A stretch of DNA of 64,000 bases, from contig JXTC01000049.1 of the NCBI GenBank assembly GCA_002914845.1, positions 1,182,082 through 1,246,081 of the forward strand. The letters are read 5' to 3'. The notes under the pieces are model-generated. The model was not told where the DNA came from. It did no database searches and saw only the letters and a program-made list of their open reading frames with translations. Shown here one piece after another: positions 1 through 11,795 of the stretch. The translations under genes were made by a program, and so were the position numbers. The stretch is from Trema orientale (Eukaryota; Streptophyta; Magnoliopsida; Rosales; Cannabaceae). Each line of letters opens with the position of its first letter. Positions within the stretch are counted from its first letter, which is position 1.

Positions 1-1904
1 GGAAACAACTAACTGCATTTAGCCCCACCATCAAATCTATTATCAAAACACATGCGTTTAGCTATCACATCTCTGTTTCTAGTCAATTCAGGTGCTCAAG
101 ACACATAAGATCAAAGGCAAAACAGCGATGTCTATGAATTAAAACCATCGCCATTTAACTACTGTCATTACACAACAAAGTAAGGTCATATTACACAGCT
201 TTCTTAGACAACTACAAAGTTTAAATCACCAAATTGTCCAAGATCTCATCAGGAATTCAATATGTTGTACCTTTACACAAAGTAAATAATATTAGACTCA
301 CGAGAAAAATAAGGAGTAGGTGAGTGAGCAAGTCCTCAACGATGACTAACCTGGGCAATTTCGATCACCCAGCAGGCCTTTTATTTCGTAGGTAACATCA
401 CTACAGTTATCAATGCATCTACTTAAAAATAATAGTCAGAGACATGTGTTATGATGCTACAAAAAGTTTCTAGCAATAATAATGTGACAACTAGCCTTCG
501 TTGATGAGTTCTGTTCCATAACTCTAAAATAGACATGGGTACTCTGAACAATGATATACATCGCAAAACAGCAAATAATCGCTAAATTGTCATGCCACTT
601 AAGGCTCCATGATTGGAACAATAGATAATCCAGGTATGGACCCGTAATGCCACCCATCTTCTCTTGCTTTTATAAGGACTCACTCATCAAATTCATTATC
701 AATACTATCAAAAAGTACTTAAAAAAATACCAAAATAGTAATGGTATTTCATCATACTCCCAGTGGTTCCAGCAATCTTGCACAACAATAAAATCTAACA
801 CTTTGTTAGAGGTAAAAAGGGGAGGGAAAGTACGAGTTAGAGGGATTACTGGACATAAAAAGAGCAAGCTGTTTACTAGAAATTATTTGTAAAGGGAAAG
901 GAAGACGGGAAGGATAATGTGCTTAAAAGGCCCATAGTTTTATGTACATAAAATAATTACGGAACACTGCTAGCTTATCATTTATATGGCATAGATGCTA
1001 TCAACCAAATCAGTGTTAGGTTTGGATTGTTTCTTTCCTTTCATCTACATATTTCACAGCAATTCGCAGGTTAAACTTGATGAAGATTAACCTACATGAG
1101 TGTGAATGTCACACTGTAGGAGGATCCAGACTAGTCTCAAGCATAAGTGAAGATCTATGAATGGCATTGAGCCTAAATATGCCAACTCGCAAGAACTATC
1201 CAAATTTTAGAAGGCTAGTAGATGGCCACTCGAATTTAAATGAGAAATGATTCAGCTGCATCTATCTCACCAGCAAATTTCAGGGAAGAGAACTACCAGA
1301 TATATACCTCCCCCACTTCCACGGTATTCTTATGGCATGATTGCTCCTACTCAAGTTTTATCAGAAAAGTTTATTCTAATCAAAACAGAAATTTTAAATT
1401 GACGTTAGGCAGCAGCAGCACATGCATCAACCCACTGCAACTTCATAAATGCCGAATCATCGTTAATGCCTTATAGACTTCATAAATAAAAGCCATGGAA
1501 TATTTCAACCCTTTTGCCCCTTAGTTGTTCCTGTTATTCTTCCATTTGTTTCATTACTTGGGACATCTAATAAGAACCCAATAGAGTGAGACAACAAACT
1601 GAGTAAGTCGGTGCAATAACAAGGCTTACCGATGTAAAATTCCAACATGACATTTTAATTCACGTCAATAATTCAGACAACATAAAAGATCAAGAAATCA
1701 TAACAGTACAAAATGTAGAACTTAATTTTCTCTAGGATGGAGCAAATTAAAGAATAGATGACAGGTCTTCTTTTATTATAACCTCACCAGCTCTAATTTA
1801 ATTTGTAAAATCACAAGCCTAAAAGCTGCACCTTATAACACAAACAAAATATACATATATGAATCATATCTGACATATTTTCAATAACAATGTCAAGGAC
1901 TTAC
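1..1904 (-). other. Intron of the XLG3-like gene (partial, runs off the left edge)
   Basis: The stretch follows a clear splice donor (GTAAGT on the minus strand) at the end of coding exon 2. I looked for the next XLG exon, which should begin with a segment resembling LANVQCPRDTHF, on the minus strand and did not find it. The sequence is AT-rich with frequent stops on both strands. I therefore read it as intron, with the G-alpha-like half of the gene beyond coordinate 1. No other gene is visible here. Confidence 0.65.
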
Positions 1905-3127
1905 CCTCAGGATCCTCAATTCAAGTTTTGTAATTTCTCGACCATTGATATAAACTTCAGTATTCCCGTTGCTTGCTTCAGGGCTAAGCTTTCCAGTGAA
2001 ATTTAAGTTTGAACTTATTATTCTATCTGGTTTTTCTCCCTCCTGTGAGATGATCAAGTAAAGTGACTAATTATGTGGGAATATAGAAATTCCATATAAT
2101 TCAGAAAGACAGCCCAAAAAGAACTCAGTTGAATATCCATTGTTGAAAATACACTAACCTTTCCCCAGAAACCAGATTCTTTATCATACCAATATCTACC
2201 AGGCTTCAACTTCCGAGGAGGTATAGGACATCCAAGTAATTCAGCCATTTCTTCTGGCTTCAGAGGGAATCCATTAACTATCAGCTGCTCTGGCCGAAGC
2301 TGATTAGCAGAGCACTCTTTTTCAGCTTTCATGATCTGCTTGACTTCCAAAGGACTGAGCAATCTGGACAACACCCTTGAATGCTTACCCAATTTTAACC
2401 GCTTTGATTCATCAATTGGCTGACTAATACATGTCACACACTTCCGTCCTTCAGGCATCGATCCCATCGCTCTTAGCACACAGTTGCTGCAATACTTAGC
2501 ATCACAGACCAAGCAAGACTCCTTAGTTTCCCACTTTCCTTTCCCACACCGATAACATACTCTACTTTTCTTCTTCTTCTTCTCTTTCATAACCCCAACA
2601 TACTCGGGAAAAGCTGGCTTCTCTACATCAACCTCTTTCCTCTCAGATCTATCAACAGTATTAAAAGTGACAACTGGAGCTCGTTTTACTTCATTAGGAC
2701 CTTGTTTCGGAGGATTACTCGGAGGATTATGGACTGAACCTGGAGAAGCTGAAGGTGAAGCTGAAGAGAGATCAGGGTTTTGCAAGACAGACACCACAGA
2801 CTCTGAACTTCCTGATACCCTCGCACTCTGCGCCGGGGAACTCGTTACCCCAGCAATACAAGACACAGGCAGTGGAATCGGTTCAATAACTGGCGGACCC
2901 AGATTAGCAACAGACCTTCTGGATTCAGATAGTGGTTCTGCGGTAGGGATTGCGCGTGAATTAACATCAAGAGGCTCAACTTTAGGCACTTCATAGGTGA
3001 CAGGCGGACCAACATACTCCATAGCAATGGAATAATCAAGATGAGAAGAATCCTCCGGTATAGGCGCACCCGGTGGGAGCATCTTTCTCACCAGTTCCCT
3101 CCAGTTCTCTTCCTCCTTCTGCTCCAT
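1905..3127 (-). CDS. XLG3: Extra-large GTP-binding protein, XLG3-like, N-terminal part (two exons, 3' end outside window)
   Basis: Plant-specific large G-alpha-like protein. XLGs act with G-beta-gamma dimers in hormone, root and immune signalling, in the nucleus and at the plasma membrane. Exon 1 is 2159-3127 (323 codons, ends at AAG|GTTAGT). Exon 2 is 1905-2042 (46 codons, acceptor CACAG, donor GTAAGT); both junctions are phase 0. The start [20 protein letters not shown] is followed by the XLG signature [20 protein letters not shown] (about residues 30-49) and [15 protein letters not shown]. Then come a Ser/Pro-rich stretch, a basic KKKKK run near 184 that could be a nuclear signal, and the XLG cysteine-rich region [18 protein letters not shown]...CVTC (about 191-233). 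Exon 2 encodes [20 protein letters not shown] and [13 protein letters not shown], just upstream of the G-alpha domain in the family. The N-terminus resembles XLG3 more than XLG1 or XLG2 from memory. No frameshift is seen. Confidence 0.9.
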
Positions 3128-4110
3128 TTATTCTCTGATAGTATCAGCCAATATCCCTCAACAGCAGCCTAAGACCGAATATTCTACTTCTTGAATATCA
3201 TAAAACTATGATATCTTATCTTGTTCAGATAAGGAGTTGCGTTGTTCCTGAAACTTAAGAGATCGTCATCATCAACCAATAAAGGCCTAACCAATTCAAT
3301 CAAAACCCAAGAATGAGACTGGATCAGGGAGAGACATGGACATGGTTTTAGAACCAGTAATAGTCAGAAGCAGCCGCAGTAGTAGAATGGTCATCCTATG
3401 TAAATCAATAAAATATAAGAAGATAACATCAGACACTAACCAAAAGATTTGGACCAAACCAAAAATGCAAAGGAAATGAAACCAAATTCAACCTTCTTAA
3501 GAGTCCACGCTTAAAATTCAAGCAAACCTAACAAAACCCAATTGAGATTGGATTAATATTCAGTCAAAATCATGCGCCCCAGCTTTGAAATGTCATACAA
3601 AAAGCGTTCCTAATGCTCAAAAACTATAGGAACCATAAAAAGAGGCACCCTTTTTCTTTTCTTTTTTTTTTTTGGAAGTGGTCCAAAGTGTTGAAAAAAT
3701 CAGAGTCAAACAATAATTGAACACAGAGCATACAAAAACAAGAACAAGACTAATTCAAAGCAACACAAAAATTAATACCAATAACAAAATAATGAGAAAT
3801 TTCTTTTTTTAAAAAACAAAAGGGCTTTTACAAAAAATTCTCTTTTGGGTTATTTTCTTTAGGAGAAGAAAAATATTTTGAAAAAAAAAAAAAGAGGAAA
3901 AAGCTAGAGAGAGAGTCAAATACCTGGAAAGCGACGAAATGAAAGCGGATCTGACTGAGCTTAAACCTCAGAAGCATTTACCTTTTGAGCTTTAGCTACC
4001 AAAAGGTAAAGCTTTTCTTCTGCAAATCCCACCGGAGAGAGAGACACGCAATGGTGAAAACCAAGTAAAACTGAGAAATGGTGAGAGAGAGAGAGAGAGC
4101 GAGCAGAAGT
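3128..4110 (-). promoter_or_regulatory. 5' leader of XLG3-like gene with a probable 5'UTR intron
   Basis: On the minus strand, a donor CTTTCCAG|GTATTTG lies at 3923/3924 and a plausible acceptor GTTTCAG|GAACAAC at 3248/3247. This would give a 676-bp intron in the 5' untranslated region between a non-coding first exon (about 3924-4100) and the coding exon. The donor is good; the acceptor is only one of several possibilities. The transcription start cannot be fixed from sequence. Confidence 0.45.
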
Positions 4111-4151
4111 GAGACTGAGATAGCAATGAGAGCGATGGAAGCAAAAGATTT

Positions 4152-4186
<35 letters not shown>

Positions 4187-4196
4187 GTGTGTGTGT
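4080..4196. repeat. GA/CT microsatellites at the XLG3-like 5' end
   Basis: (GA)n runs at 4083-4100 and about 4152-4183, followed by (GT)5 at about 4187-4198. Read on the gene strand these are CT-rich tracts, which are common near plant transcription starts and in 5' leaders. They give long open frames on both strands that are only repeat translations. Confidence 0.8.
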
Positions 4197-4329
4197 GTTA
4201 GGTCCCACTGTCGTATTGGTCTGGCATTTAGCTCGCGATGACAAAGGAGTCCAAGGAGAGGACAGGTGAGAGTCACGCGCCGAGTCCGCGAGTTGTACGA
4301 GGGCCAAAATGCCTGCCCCCACAACCATC

Positions 4330-5602
4330 ATGTTTCTTTATGTCTTTGTTCCCCTCACGCGCTCCTCCAACACACTACTTCCACGCGCACGAATTGTAAC
4401 TACTATGAAGAAAAATGGACAATTATTTCGGAAAATTTTCGATAAAAGCGTTTTGTTTCTAGAAATATTGGATTAAACCTTTATAAATAATTTTTGGAGG
4501 AAATTGGGGAAAATTAAAAAGTAAATCACAAGACTATCCTTAAAGAACAGTGAAACCTAAAACTGTCCTTAACAAAAATGAAAAATACACCGAGAGATCA
4601 AAATAGTTTTTGTTTTGATTTTTAAGTTTTAGCTTCTATTTTAATTTGATTTTGTATTATTTTTTTGGGTTTTATTGTTCTTGTTTAATTGTGTCTTTTT
4701 CCTGTTTCCCCAATTTAATTGAATGGGTAGAGATAAATTTGATAGGTGTTAAAATTTCAGGAAATTAATTAATAAACAAAATACCATCTGAAAGTTTAGA
4801 AGTTTCTCATTAAATGTTTAACATACTTCATTCAAAAATTTAAAAAAAAAAAAACTATCATCAAACTTACTCGAATGGATAGTAGTTGTGATGCATTACA
4901 CGCATTTAATGCTAATATTGCTCGAATTTAAGAATTACTTCTTCATAAATAAAACGAATTATTAAATGAAATGATTACTTTGAGAGCCTATAATCATTAA
5001 GTTGCTGCTATAGTAGCAATAAGTTGTCTACATAACAGTACCATTTCTTTTCTTTTCTTTTCTTTTTTCCGGAATTTAGTGGTACGATTTGGCCGTTTTA
5101 TCCTTAGAGTGTAGCGTGTGTAGTCAAAACTAGATGTATAATTACATTTTTGCCCTTTTATTAGATGACTTAGGTGAGGATTTTGGGTGGGATTTTTTTG
5201 TCTTTTCCTTGTAATTACAATATTATATTCAAGATCGGATTTATTTCAATTAAAATTATACTTTATTTTAATTAATGACATTTGGAATATCAAAGTTGAA
5301 ATGTTATAATAAAAAATAAATATTTTTAATGATTGTTACTTAATTAATTATAAATAAAATCAATTATAACACTAGAGTCCTATTATCCAAAATCTAAAAG
5401 AATTATTAAGTTTGATAAAAATTTAATTTACTAACAGGTTAATTAGGAAAAGTGTTAATAAATTTAACAATATTCTCGTTGCAAATACCGCACAAACTGA
5501 AATATATATATATATATATCAATAATTTAGTTTTTTTTTTTTTATCAAACAATGATATCTTGAAGGAAAAAAAAATTAACTACTACAAAATAATATAATA
5601 AA
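4330..5602. other. AT-rich intergenic region
   Basis: Upstream flank of the XLG3-like gene. Low-complexity A/T tracts, a (TTTTC)n run near 5046-5066 and a short (TA)n run near 5503-5519. No coding stretch of note on either strand. Confidence 0.6.
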
Positions 5603-5775
5603 TGGGCGTGTCTACAGTAGGGGCGGTCCCACGTAGGGCCCTGTCTATTCACCGTTGGATGGGAATCTGTATATAAATAGATTCTCCACAGATTCCCGTT
5701 ATTCCCCACAGATTCCCATCCAACGATAATTAAGGCATGACCCTACGTAGGGACGCTCCTACCGTAGCCATCCCC
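5603..5775. mobile_element. Fold-back MITE (173 bp) with 8-bp target duplication
   Basis: The two halves are inverted copies. The left half starts TGGGCGTGTCTACAGTAGG and the right half read in reverse starts GGGGATGGCTACGGTAGG. Both contain CGTTGGATGGGAATCTG near the centre and a CCCACGTAGGG/CCCTACGTAGGG core. The flanks carry identical 8-bp copies ATAATAAA at 5595-5602 and 5776-5783. An 8-bp duplication is typical of hAT-type elements, but the target is AT-rich, so the superfamily stays tentative. It has no coding capacity. Confidence 0.75.
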
Positions 5776-6033
5776 ATAATAAATATATTATTACCAATTC
5801 GTTTTACTCCGTAACTAATCTGCAGTAAAAGCGCGAGCTTAAAAACTCATTTTCAACTAATAAGATATTCCAATTGATTACATGTAATACTGTTAATTTC
5901 ATCTCTTTTTGGAAAAATTATCCAGAAGATCGATTTTAGGCTAAATTTTGTATGTATCTTTTTTCTTTTTATATTTTGTGACGATTTTCTTTTATCTTAT
6001 GGCATTTGGGTTAGGCATTCTGATTCCACTAAN

Positions 6034-7666
6034 ATACTTCTTTGTATTTTTTCTTCTACTAGTGTAGTTGATGTTTAGACCCGAATAAATTATGAGAATT
6101 TTAGCATTGCAAAAAAAAAATATATATAAAAAAACCCTAGCCCCTCTCTCTATGTATCTCCTCCCAATAAAAAAGTTAGCACCTCCCCGCATGGAGGCCG
6201 AAGAGGGGATCTTCCCTTATCTGGCCCCCTCTCCTCACCATCTTCTTCATCCTCCTTCCCCGTGCTTCTTTTTTCTTTTTTCTTTTTCAGTTTTAATAAG
6301 TCTCTCCCCACCATCTTCTTCATCCTCTTCCTCCATGCTTTTTTTTTTCCTTTTCTTTTTCAGTTTTAATAAGTCCAGATCTAGATCAAGATCTAGTTTA
6401 TAGTACTGCCTTTTGTGTAGACTTTAGTCCAGTCGAAATCTTAAATCATATTGGCCAATTTTTATTTTGTTTTCTTTTCCACGGACATGGATCTTAATTG
6501 GTGATGGCCTGGTATAGTCTATCTCGCCAAGAATGCAGCAAGGAGCAAGTGTTGAAGATAATAGATTGCTGGTAGCTATTGTTATCTCTTTCTCTTGAAA
6601 AATTAGGATAACTCACATATTTGTTCTTAGTTGTATTTGTGATCCATTTTTCATCTCTTTTTTTTTGAGAAGTTTGAAACCGTAATCCTTATGCTTACAT
6701 TGTAATTTGAAGATTTTTGCTTCGATTAATTATATTCCCTTAAGGAGTCCATTTATATATATATATATATTAAAAAAGCATAAATTGGCTATTATATGGG
6801 AGAATTTTGTACCCGAGAAAAAAAGGCCCTCGAATTACTATATATTGATTTTAATTCCTAAATTTAATTCGATTTAGCTAATTAGCTTTGATGATTCCAA
6901 TGACAAGTTTGATAAAACTTTCGTTTTCTTGAAAACAAAGAAGAGGATATTTTTTTATTATTCGATTTTAGACTAAAAGGATATTTGATAAATAATTTTT
7001 TGTTTTCAGGGAATGTAAACAATAAATTAATATTAGAAAACTCAGCTATAAAGATGAGTTGTGAAAAAAGTGAATTTATAGCTGAGTTGTGAAAAAAGTA
7101 AATTCCAAAACCATTGTCAATAGATAACAAATTTAACACACATTCAGTAATGTACAAAACGCATAATAATTTCTTTTACCCAACAACCCATTAAATAATA
7201 ACTGTTAAATCAAAATCAAATTGTTTAACATAATTATACCTACTTAAAACAAAAATGTCGCCACATATACATATACTTATGATGGAGATAGTGAAGAGAA
7301 TTGGTTAAATAATTTTAGGGTGTATGTTTTTTTTAAGGAAACAATTTCCTTAAACTCAAATAAGGGTTATAACAGCAAATTGATATAATCATGAAATCGA
7401 TTCATAAACTTGAAAATAAAAAATCTTCAAAAATCTCGAAACAAAGCTAGTCCTCGTCAATGATATCAGAGAAAAGCTTCACGAATGATGTATTAGAGAT
7501 CTTCAATAGCTCGTAGAGATTCTTCATACGAATTGACACTTCTGATTAATTTACTAGAAGAGATTCTGTTAACTTCGATCTGCGATAATAACAACATATC
7601 TATATCTGAATAAAAAATTATACAGATCTTAGTGGAATCAGAATGCCTAACCCAAATGCCATAAGA
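6034..7666. other. Contig flanked by single Ns, apparently placed in the wrong orientation
   Basis: Single Ns at 6033 and 7667 bound this 1,633-bp block. The 38 bases before the first N (5995-6032) equal the reverse complement of the last 38 bases of the block (7629-7666). The 37 bases after the second N (7668-7704) equal the reverse complement of the first 37 bases of the block (6034-6070). If the block is reversed, both ends become ordinary contig overlaps. Content: AT-rich, no recognisable gene. Confidence 0.85.
6236..6377. repeat. Imperfect ~72-bp tandem duplication, pyrimidine-rich
   Basis: CACCATCTTCTTCATCCTC followed by a T-rich tract and TTTCAGTTTTAATAAGTC occurs twice in tandem (about 6236-6303 and 6308-6377). 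An open frame across it is only the repeat read through. Confidence 0.6.
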
Positions 7667-7704
7667 NCAACTACACTAGTAGAAGAAAAAATACAAAGAA
7701 GTAT

Positions 7705-8384
7705 ACTAAGAGCACCATATATCTATGTGAACAACTGTCTTCACAAATGGAATGATTATTTGAAAATAAAAGTAAAAATATGAAAAGAAAATGAGAACAG
7801 CCTATATCGAAAAGAATGAAGGTCTCCCTCTCTAGCAGGAGGAGACATCTGCTAAGAAAGAAGCTAAGCCTAAGAGAGAGAGAGAGAGAAAATGCATTTT
7901 GGGTATAAGTGTAAATCTTTTTCTGTTCTTTAAATTTAGAAAAAATATTCATTTTTTTTTTCAAGGGAAGATTGAAAAGCATTTGCTATCAAACATCTTT
8001 CTCAAATTTTGATTTTTTTTTAAACTGTGTTTTACAAATTACCAACGAGCACTATTATTTATTCATGCGTGGGAATTTTACGACCTATTTATACTCTGCT
8101 TATTGGAAAATACAATATTTATTGAGGCTCATACTGAAGAAAAAATGGGAAAAGTCTCAAAGAAAAAAGGTTGATACTCTGCCACGTAGCTCGAATTGAG
8201 TTAAAAACTCGGGATAAATGGATTTTTTTTTTGTTACAAAACGGAGGCCAATATTCTTCTGCTTTGAAAAAAGTAGATTTACTATTATCAATGCCTGAAA
8301 ATATCTTTTAACACTGAATAATTATTGACGAGACTTCTTAACTGAAACGACGTAGACTATTAAATGATCAATTAATTATTCTTA
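7705..8384. other. Intergenic, no gene seen
   Basis: AT-rich with a GA run near 7877-7889. A segment at about 8163-8230 (GCCACGTAGCTCGAATTGAG and following) resembles one at about 9880-9940, so it is probably part of a dispersed, undefined repeat. Confidence 0.5.
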
Positions 8385-8800
8385 GGTTATGTTTGGTAGG
8401 ATGGAAAAGGAAGAGGAAGGAAAAATTTTGAAGGAAAAGCGGAGGGAAATAAAAATTTGGGTTGTTTGGTAGAAGAGAAAAGAGAATGGAAGAGAAAATG
8501 GGAGGGGAAAAAATAGTAGGACCCACTCAAGTATTTTCTTACCAAAAATAGAGAGAAAAAGGGGAAGAAAAGTTTTTTGATTAATGTTTTAAAGTGAATT
8601 TATCAAATTATCCTTGTACACTAATTTTAAAATTTTAATAAAAAAGGTAAAATATTCATTTTAAAATATACTAGTTTTCTTTCTTTTCTACATACCAAAC
8701 AACAATGGAGGAAAGACATTTTCCTTTCCATGCTATACATTTTCTTTCCCTCCTAATTTTTCTTTCCTCCTACTTTCTTTCCTCTTTATCAAACATAGCC
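8385..8800. mobile_element. PIF/Harbinger (Tourist-like) MITE, 416 bp
   Basis: Left end GGTTATGTTTGGTAGGATGG and right end, read in reverse, GGCTATGTTTGATAAAGAGG form terminal inverted repeats that continue as purine-rich arms (GGAAAGGAAG and relatives). The element is flanked by TTA at 8382-8384 and at 8801-8803, the 3-bp TTA/TAA target preferred by PIF/Harbinger elements. It has no coding sequence. Confidence 0.75.
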
Positions 8801-8803
8801 TTA

Positions 8804-10493
8804 GTATAGAAGTGGGTGAGGGTGTGATGAGTTGTTAATACGAAGACCAAGGGTAAATTATGTAGTTTAGAAAAGTCAGCATTGACTTCTAAATTAGGGA
8901 CTAGCTTTTTGTTATCAAGTAGGTACATAAATAAATAAATCAATCAAAACTAATGTATTAAAGGATTTAGTAGAGTTCTAAAGAGATTATTATATAGGTC
9001 TAACAACTTTGGGAAAAAAATTATTGGGCTGCTTGCTAAAATATGGTTTTGTAAAACTTAACACAAGTTTTCAATTGTCATAGGGGATAAAGATAATGTA
9101 TAATTTTTTTTTTAATAAAGATTTGGACACCAAAAACTTACATAAGTGATATGACATCATTTTTAGTCATATATCTTTAAATGATATAATCCCACTTTCA
9201 AGAAAAGAATGGTTGAAATGGATGATATCTCATATAGTGTAAATTTTTTATTTAAGATATTGGCTCTTTAACATTACTTTACTTTTTTCTTTTTATAAAT
9301 GCTTGGCAGCTATATATAGTAATATTTTTTTTATAAACAAAGTTGCCAATGAGTTTGAACTTTGCACATGCCTTTATTGCTGCCATAAAGCGGGGAAAAA
9401 AAATTGTCCTTTTTGCTTTTACATCTTTACCACTGATCTCTTAGATTAAATATCATTATTTTCTTGAAATTATTAAAATTTAATTAAATCGATCTATTTA
9501 GCAAATACTAAACCACATGCATATACCTAATACAATGTTGTAATTTGTGAGGTAACTGAGGTTAAATTAACTTAAAAAAAGCACAAAAAATAGATAGAAT
9601 AATATTATAAGGGCTCCCGCATAATATGTATTAGTTATAATTATATTTCAAATAAGATAAATAGAGCTTATATGGGATCCCGTTTATTAATTAAAACCAG
9701 TCAATAACTAACATATGATGAGCATCAATAGTTCCCCATAACATTACTCTAATGAGTAATACTATTCATCATGGATTGTGATTTTTACGATCCAGTCCTC
9801 TTTTTATTGGAGAGTGACCATATTTTTCAAAAATAAAAAATATCTACTGGAGCTCACACTCAAAAATAAAAAATTGACATTTAGCCACGTGGCTTGAATT
9901 AGGTTCGGGACTCGAGATAAAAATCATTTTTGTTGTTCTAATAGATAGGATAATGCGTAGGAGATTTTATAGTTGGCACTACTATAAACTTCATAAAAAA
10001 AAAATCTACACCTTTTTAATAATACAAAATAAAATCCTCTAAAGGCCTGTTTGACATGGCTTCAAATGATCTTTTAAAGCTCAAAAATAACTTTTGCGAG
10101 TGTTTGAATGAATTGTCAAAATATATTTTTTTTAATTATAAGACATTTTTAATGAAGCATGGACCTACTAACTTTTCCAAGAAGACCTTATTAGACTTTT
10201 GCTTTAAGAAGTAAAAGTTATCCCAAACAGGTTCTAATTATATTTTTTTATCAAATCTCTCCTAATCCATATATATAGTAAAAAATTTTGAGTTTAAAAT
10301 TGGTTGAAAAAATACATTTACACTTTAAAAATGACTATTAGATCCAAATCAACAACCTAATGCTACAATGCACAACCTAATGCTACAATGTTAACGAATG
10401 AATGGTATTAGAAATCCAATTGTGGCAACCTTCGAATACGCGAATAAAAAAAAAACAAAAAATTCATTTTATATTATATTAAAAGGTAAAAAC
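8804..10493. other. AT-rich intergenic region, no gene seen
   Basis: No coding signal. A short imperfect inverted repeat lies at about 9610-9685 (GGGCTCCCGCATAATATG near the left, ATATGGGATCCCG near the right), too weak to call an element. A direct repeat of CACAACCTAATGCTACAATG occurs near 10355-10391. Confidence 0.5.
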
Positions 10494-10496
10494 ATT

Positions 10497-11346
10497 GGGC
10501 CCGTTTGGTTCGCCTATTTGAATGTGTGTATTTGAATGGAAATTGTAGAATGTGTTGGCCCCGTTTGTTTCGCCTATTTGAATGTGTGTATTTGAATGGA
10601 AATTGTGGAATGAGTTATAATTGGAATGGAAGACATTTGAATGGAAAAAATAGTGGAATGGGTTATAATTAGAATGGGAGTATTGNGTTATAATTGGAAT
10701 GGGAGATATTTGAATGGAAAAAATAGTAGAATGTGTTGTAATTAGAATGGGAGCATTGGAATGGACCATTCAAAAACACCTCCTCCCCTCCATTCTCATT
10801 CAAGATACAAAATATTCCAATGGTTAATTTTTTGGATGGACCATTTGAATGAAAAAACTGAATTGTTAAAACAAATACACATTCTAAAAGATCATTTGAA
10901 TGGAAAAACTGAGGCCCCGTTTGTTTCAACCATTCCATTCCATTGGAATGAAAAATCCATTTGAATGTGTGTTTGTTTCAACAATTCAGTTTTTTCATTC
11001 AAATGATCTTTTAGAATGTGTGTTTGTTTTAACAATTCAGTTTTTCCATTCAAATGGTCCATCCAAAAAATTAACCATTGGAATAGTTTTTTTATATCTT
11101 AAATGAGAATGGAGAGGAGGAGTTGTTTTTGAATAGTCCATTCCAATGCTCTCATTCTAATTACAACACATTCTACTATTTTTTCCATTCAAATATCTCT
11201 CATTCCAATTATAACACATTCCACAATTTCCATTCAAATACACACATTCAAATAGACGAACCAAACGGGCCGAATTGTTGAAACAAACACACATTCAAAT
11301 GGATTTTCCATTCCAATGGAATAGAATGGTTGAAACAAACGGGGCC
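10497..11346 (+). mobile_element. Tourist-like MITE family member, outer copy interrupted by another copy
   Basis: Begins GGGCCCGTTTGGTTCGCC and ends with the inverted form ...GAAACAAACGGGGCC, flanked by ATT at 10494-10496 and 11347-11349. Related copies stand at 28392-28748 and 37735-38093 (about 357-359 bp each). This copy is longer for three reasons: its first ~60 bp are duplicated in tandem (10497-10556 and from 10557), a single N at 10686 separates two similar ~70-bp stretches, and a second full copy sits inside it. GGCCCCGTTTGGTT-type ends and a 3-bp target point to PIF/Harbinger (Tourist). Confidence 0.8.
10913..11271 (-). mobile_element. Inner Tourist-like MITE, inserted in opposite orientation within the outer copy
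   Basis: Runs from GGCCCCGTTTGTTTCAACC to ...CGAACCAAACGGGCC, 359 bp, the same length as the single copies elsewhere. Its left end corresponds to the outer copy's right end, so it is inverted relative to its host. The outer sequence stops at ...GAAAAACTGA and resumes at GAATTGTTGAAACAAAC. I do not see a clean target duplication. Confidence 0.8.
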
Positions 11347-11795
11347 ATTATTCTTCCGTAGTTTTAACTCCAATTATGACTTCATACATGGATGCTGCGA
11401 GATTTGATTAAAACAATACAATAAAAAGTTTAATTTGATATCAATAAAAATATGTGAGTTTTTTTTTTTTTGAAAAAAAGGACTAAAAATCGTAGATTTT
11501 TTTAATATTCTTTTAATACAATATAATAGTACGTTTTATTTCTACCTTTTACTTTTTTTTGAGGTTAGATAAACTTGAAACTAATATAATATAATATTAA
11601 TTTTTTTCAATCCACCAAAATCCCCCAAAAGACATGAATTCGTTTCCATTAATTTTAGTTTTATCCGCCTTATAATTTATGTATACTATGATAACCATAA
11701 TTTTTTTGTAACCATATATCTAGCCTTATTGATAACTACAAAATCCTTAAATGTTGAGACCTATAGTCTCAATCCCCTTACTTCATTTAAAAGAA

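Noticed and set aside
2667-2996. Open frame of 109 codons on the plus strand
   Set aside because: Antisense shadow of XLG3-like exon 1, whose own frame has clear family motifs.
3996-4331. Open frames on both strands over the GA repeats
   Set aside because: Translations of (GA)n/(CT)n; no protein-like content.
6092-6403. 103-codon frame rich in Phe and Ser
   Set aside because: Produced by a pyrimidine-rich tandem duplication within a contig that is probably reversed; no family resemblance.
10479-11106. Several open frames on both strands with repeated HSN-type peptides
   Set aside because: Read-through of the Tourist-like MITE repeats; the same peptides recur at the other MITE copies.
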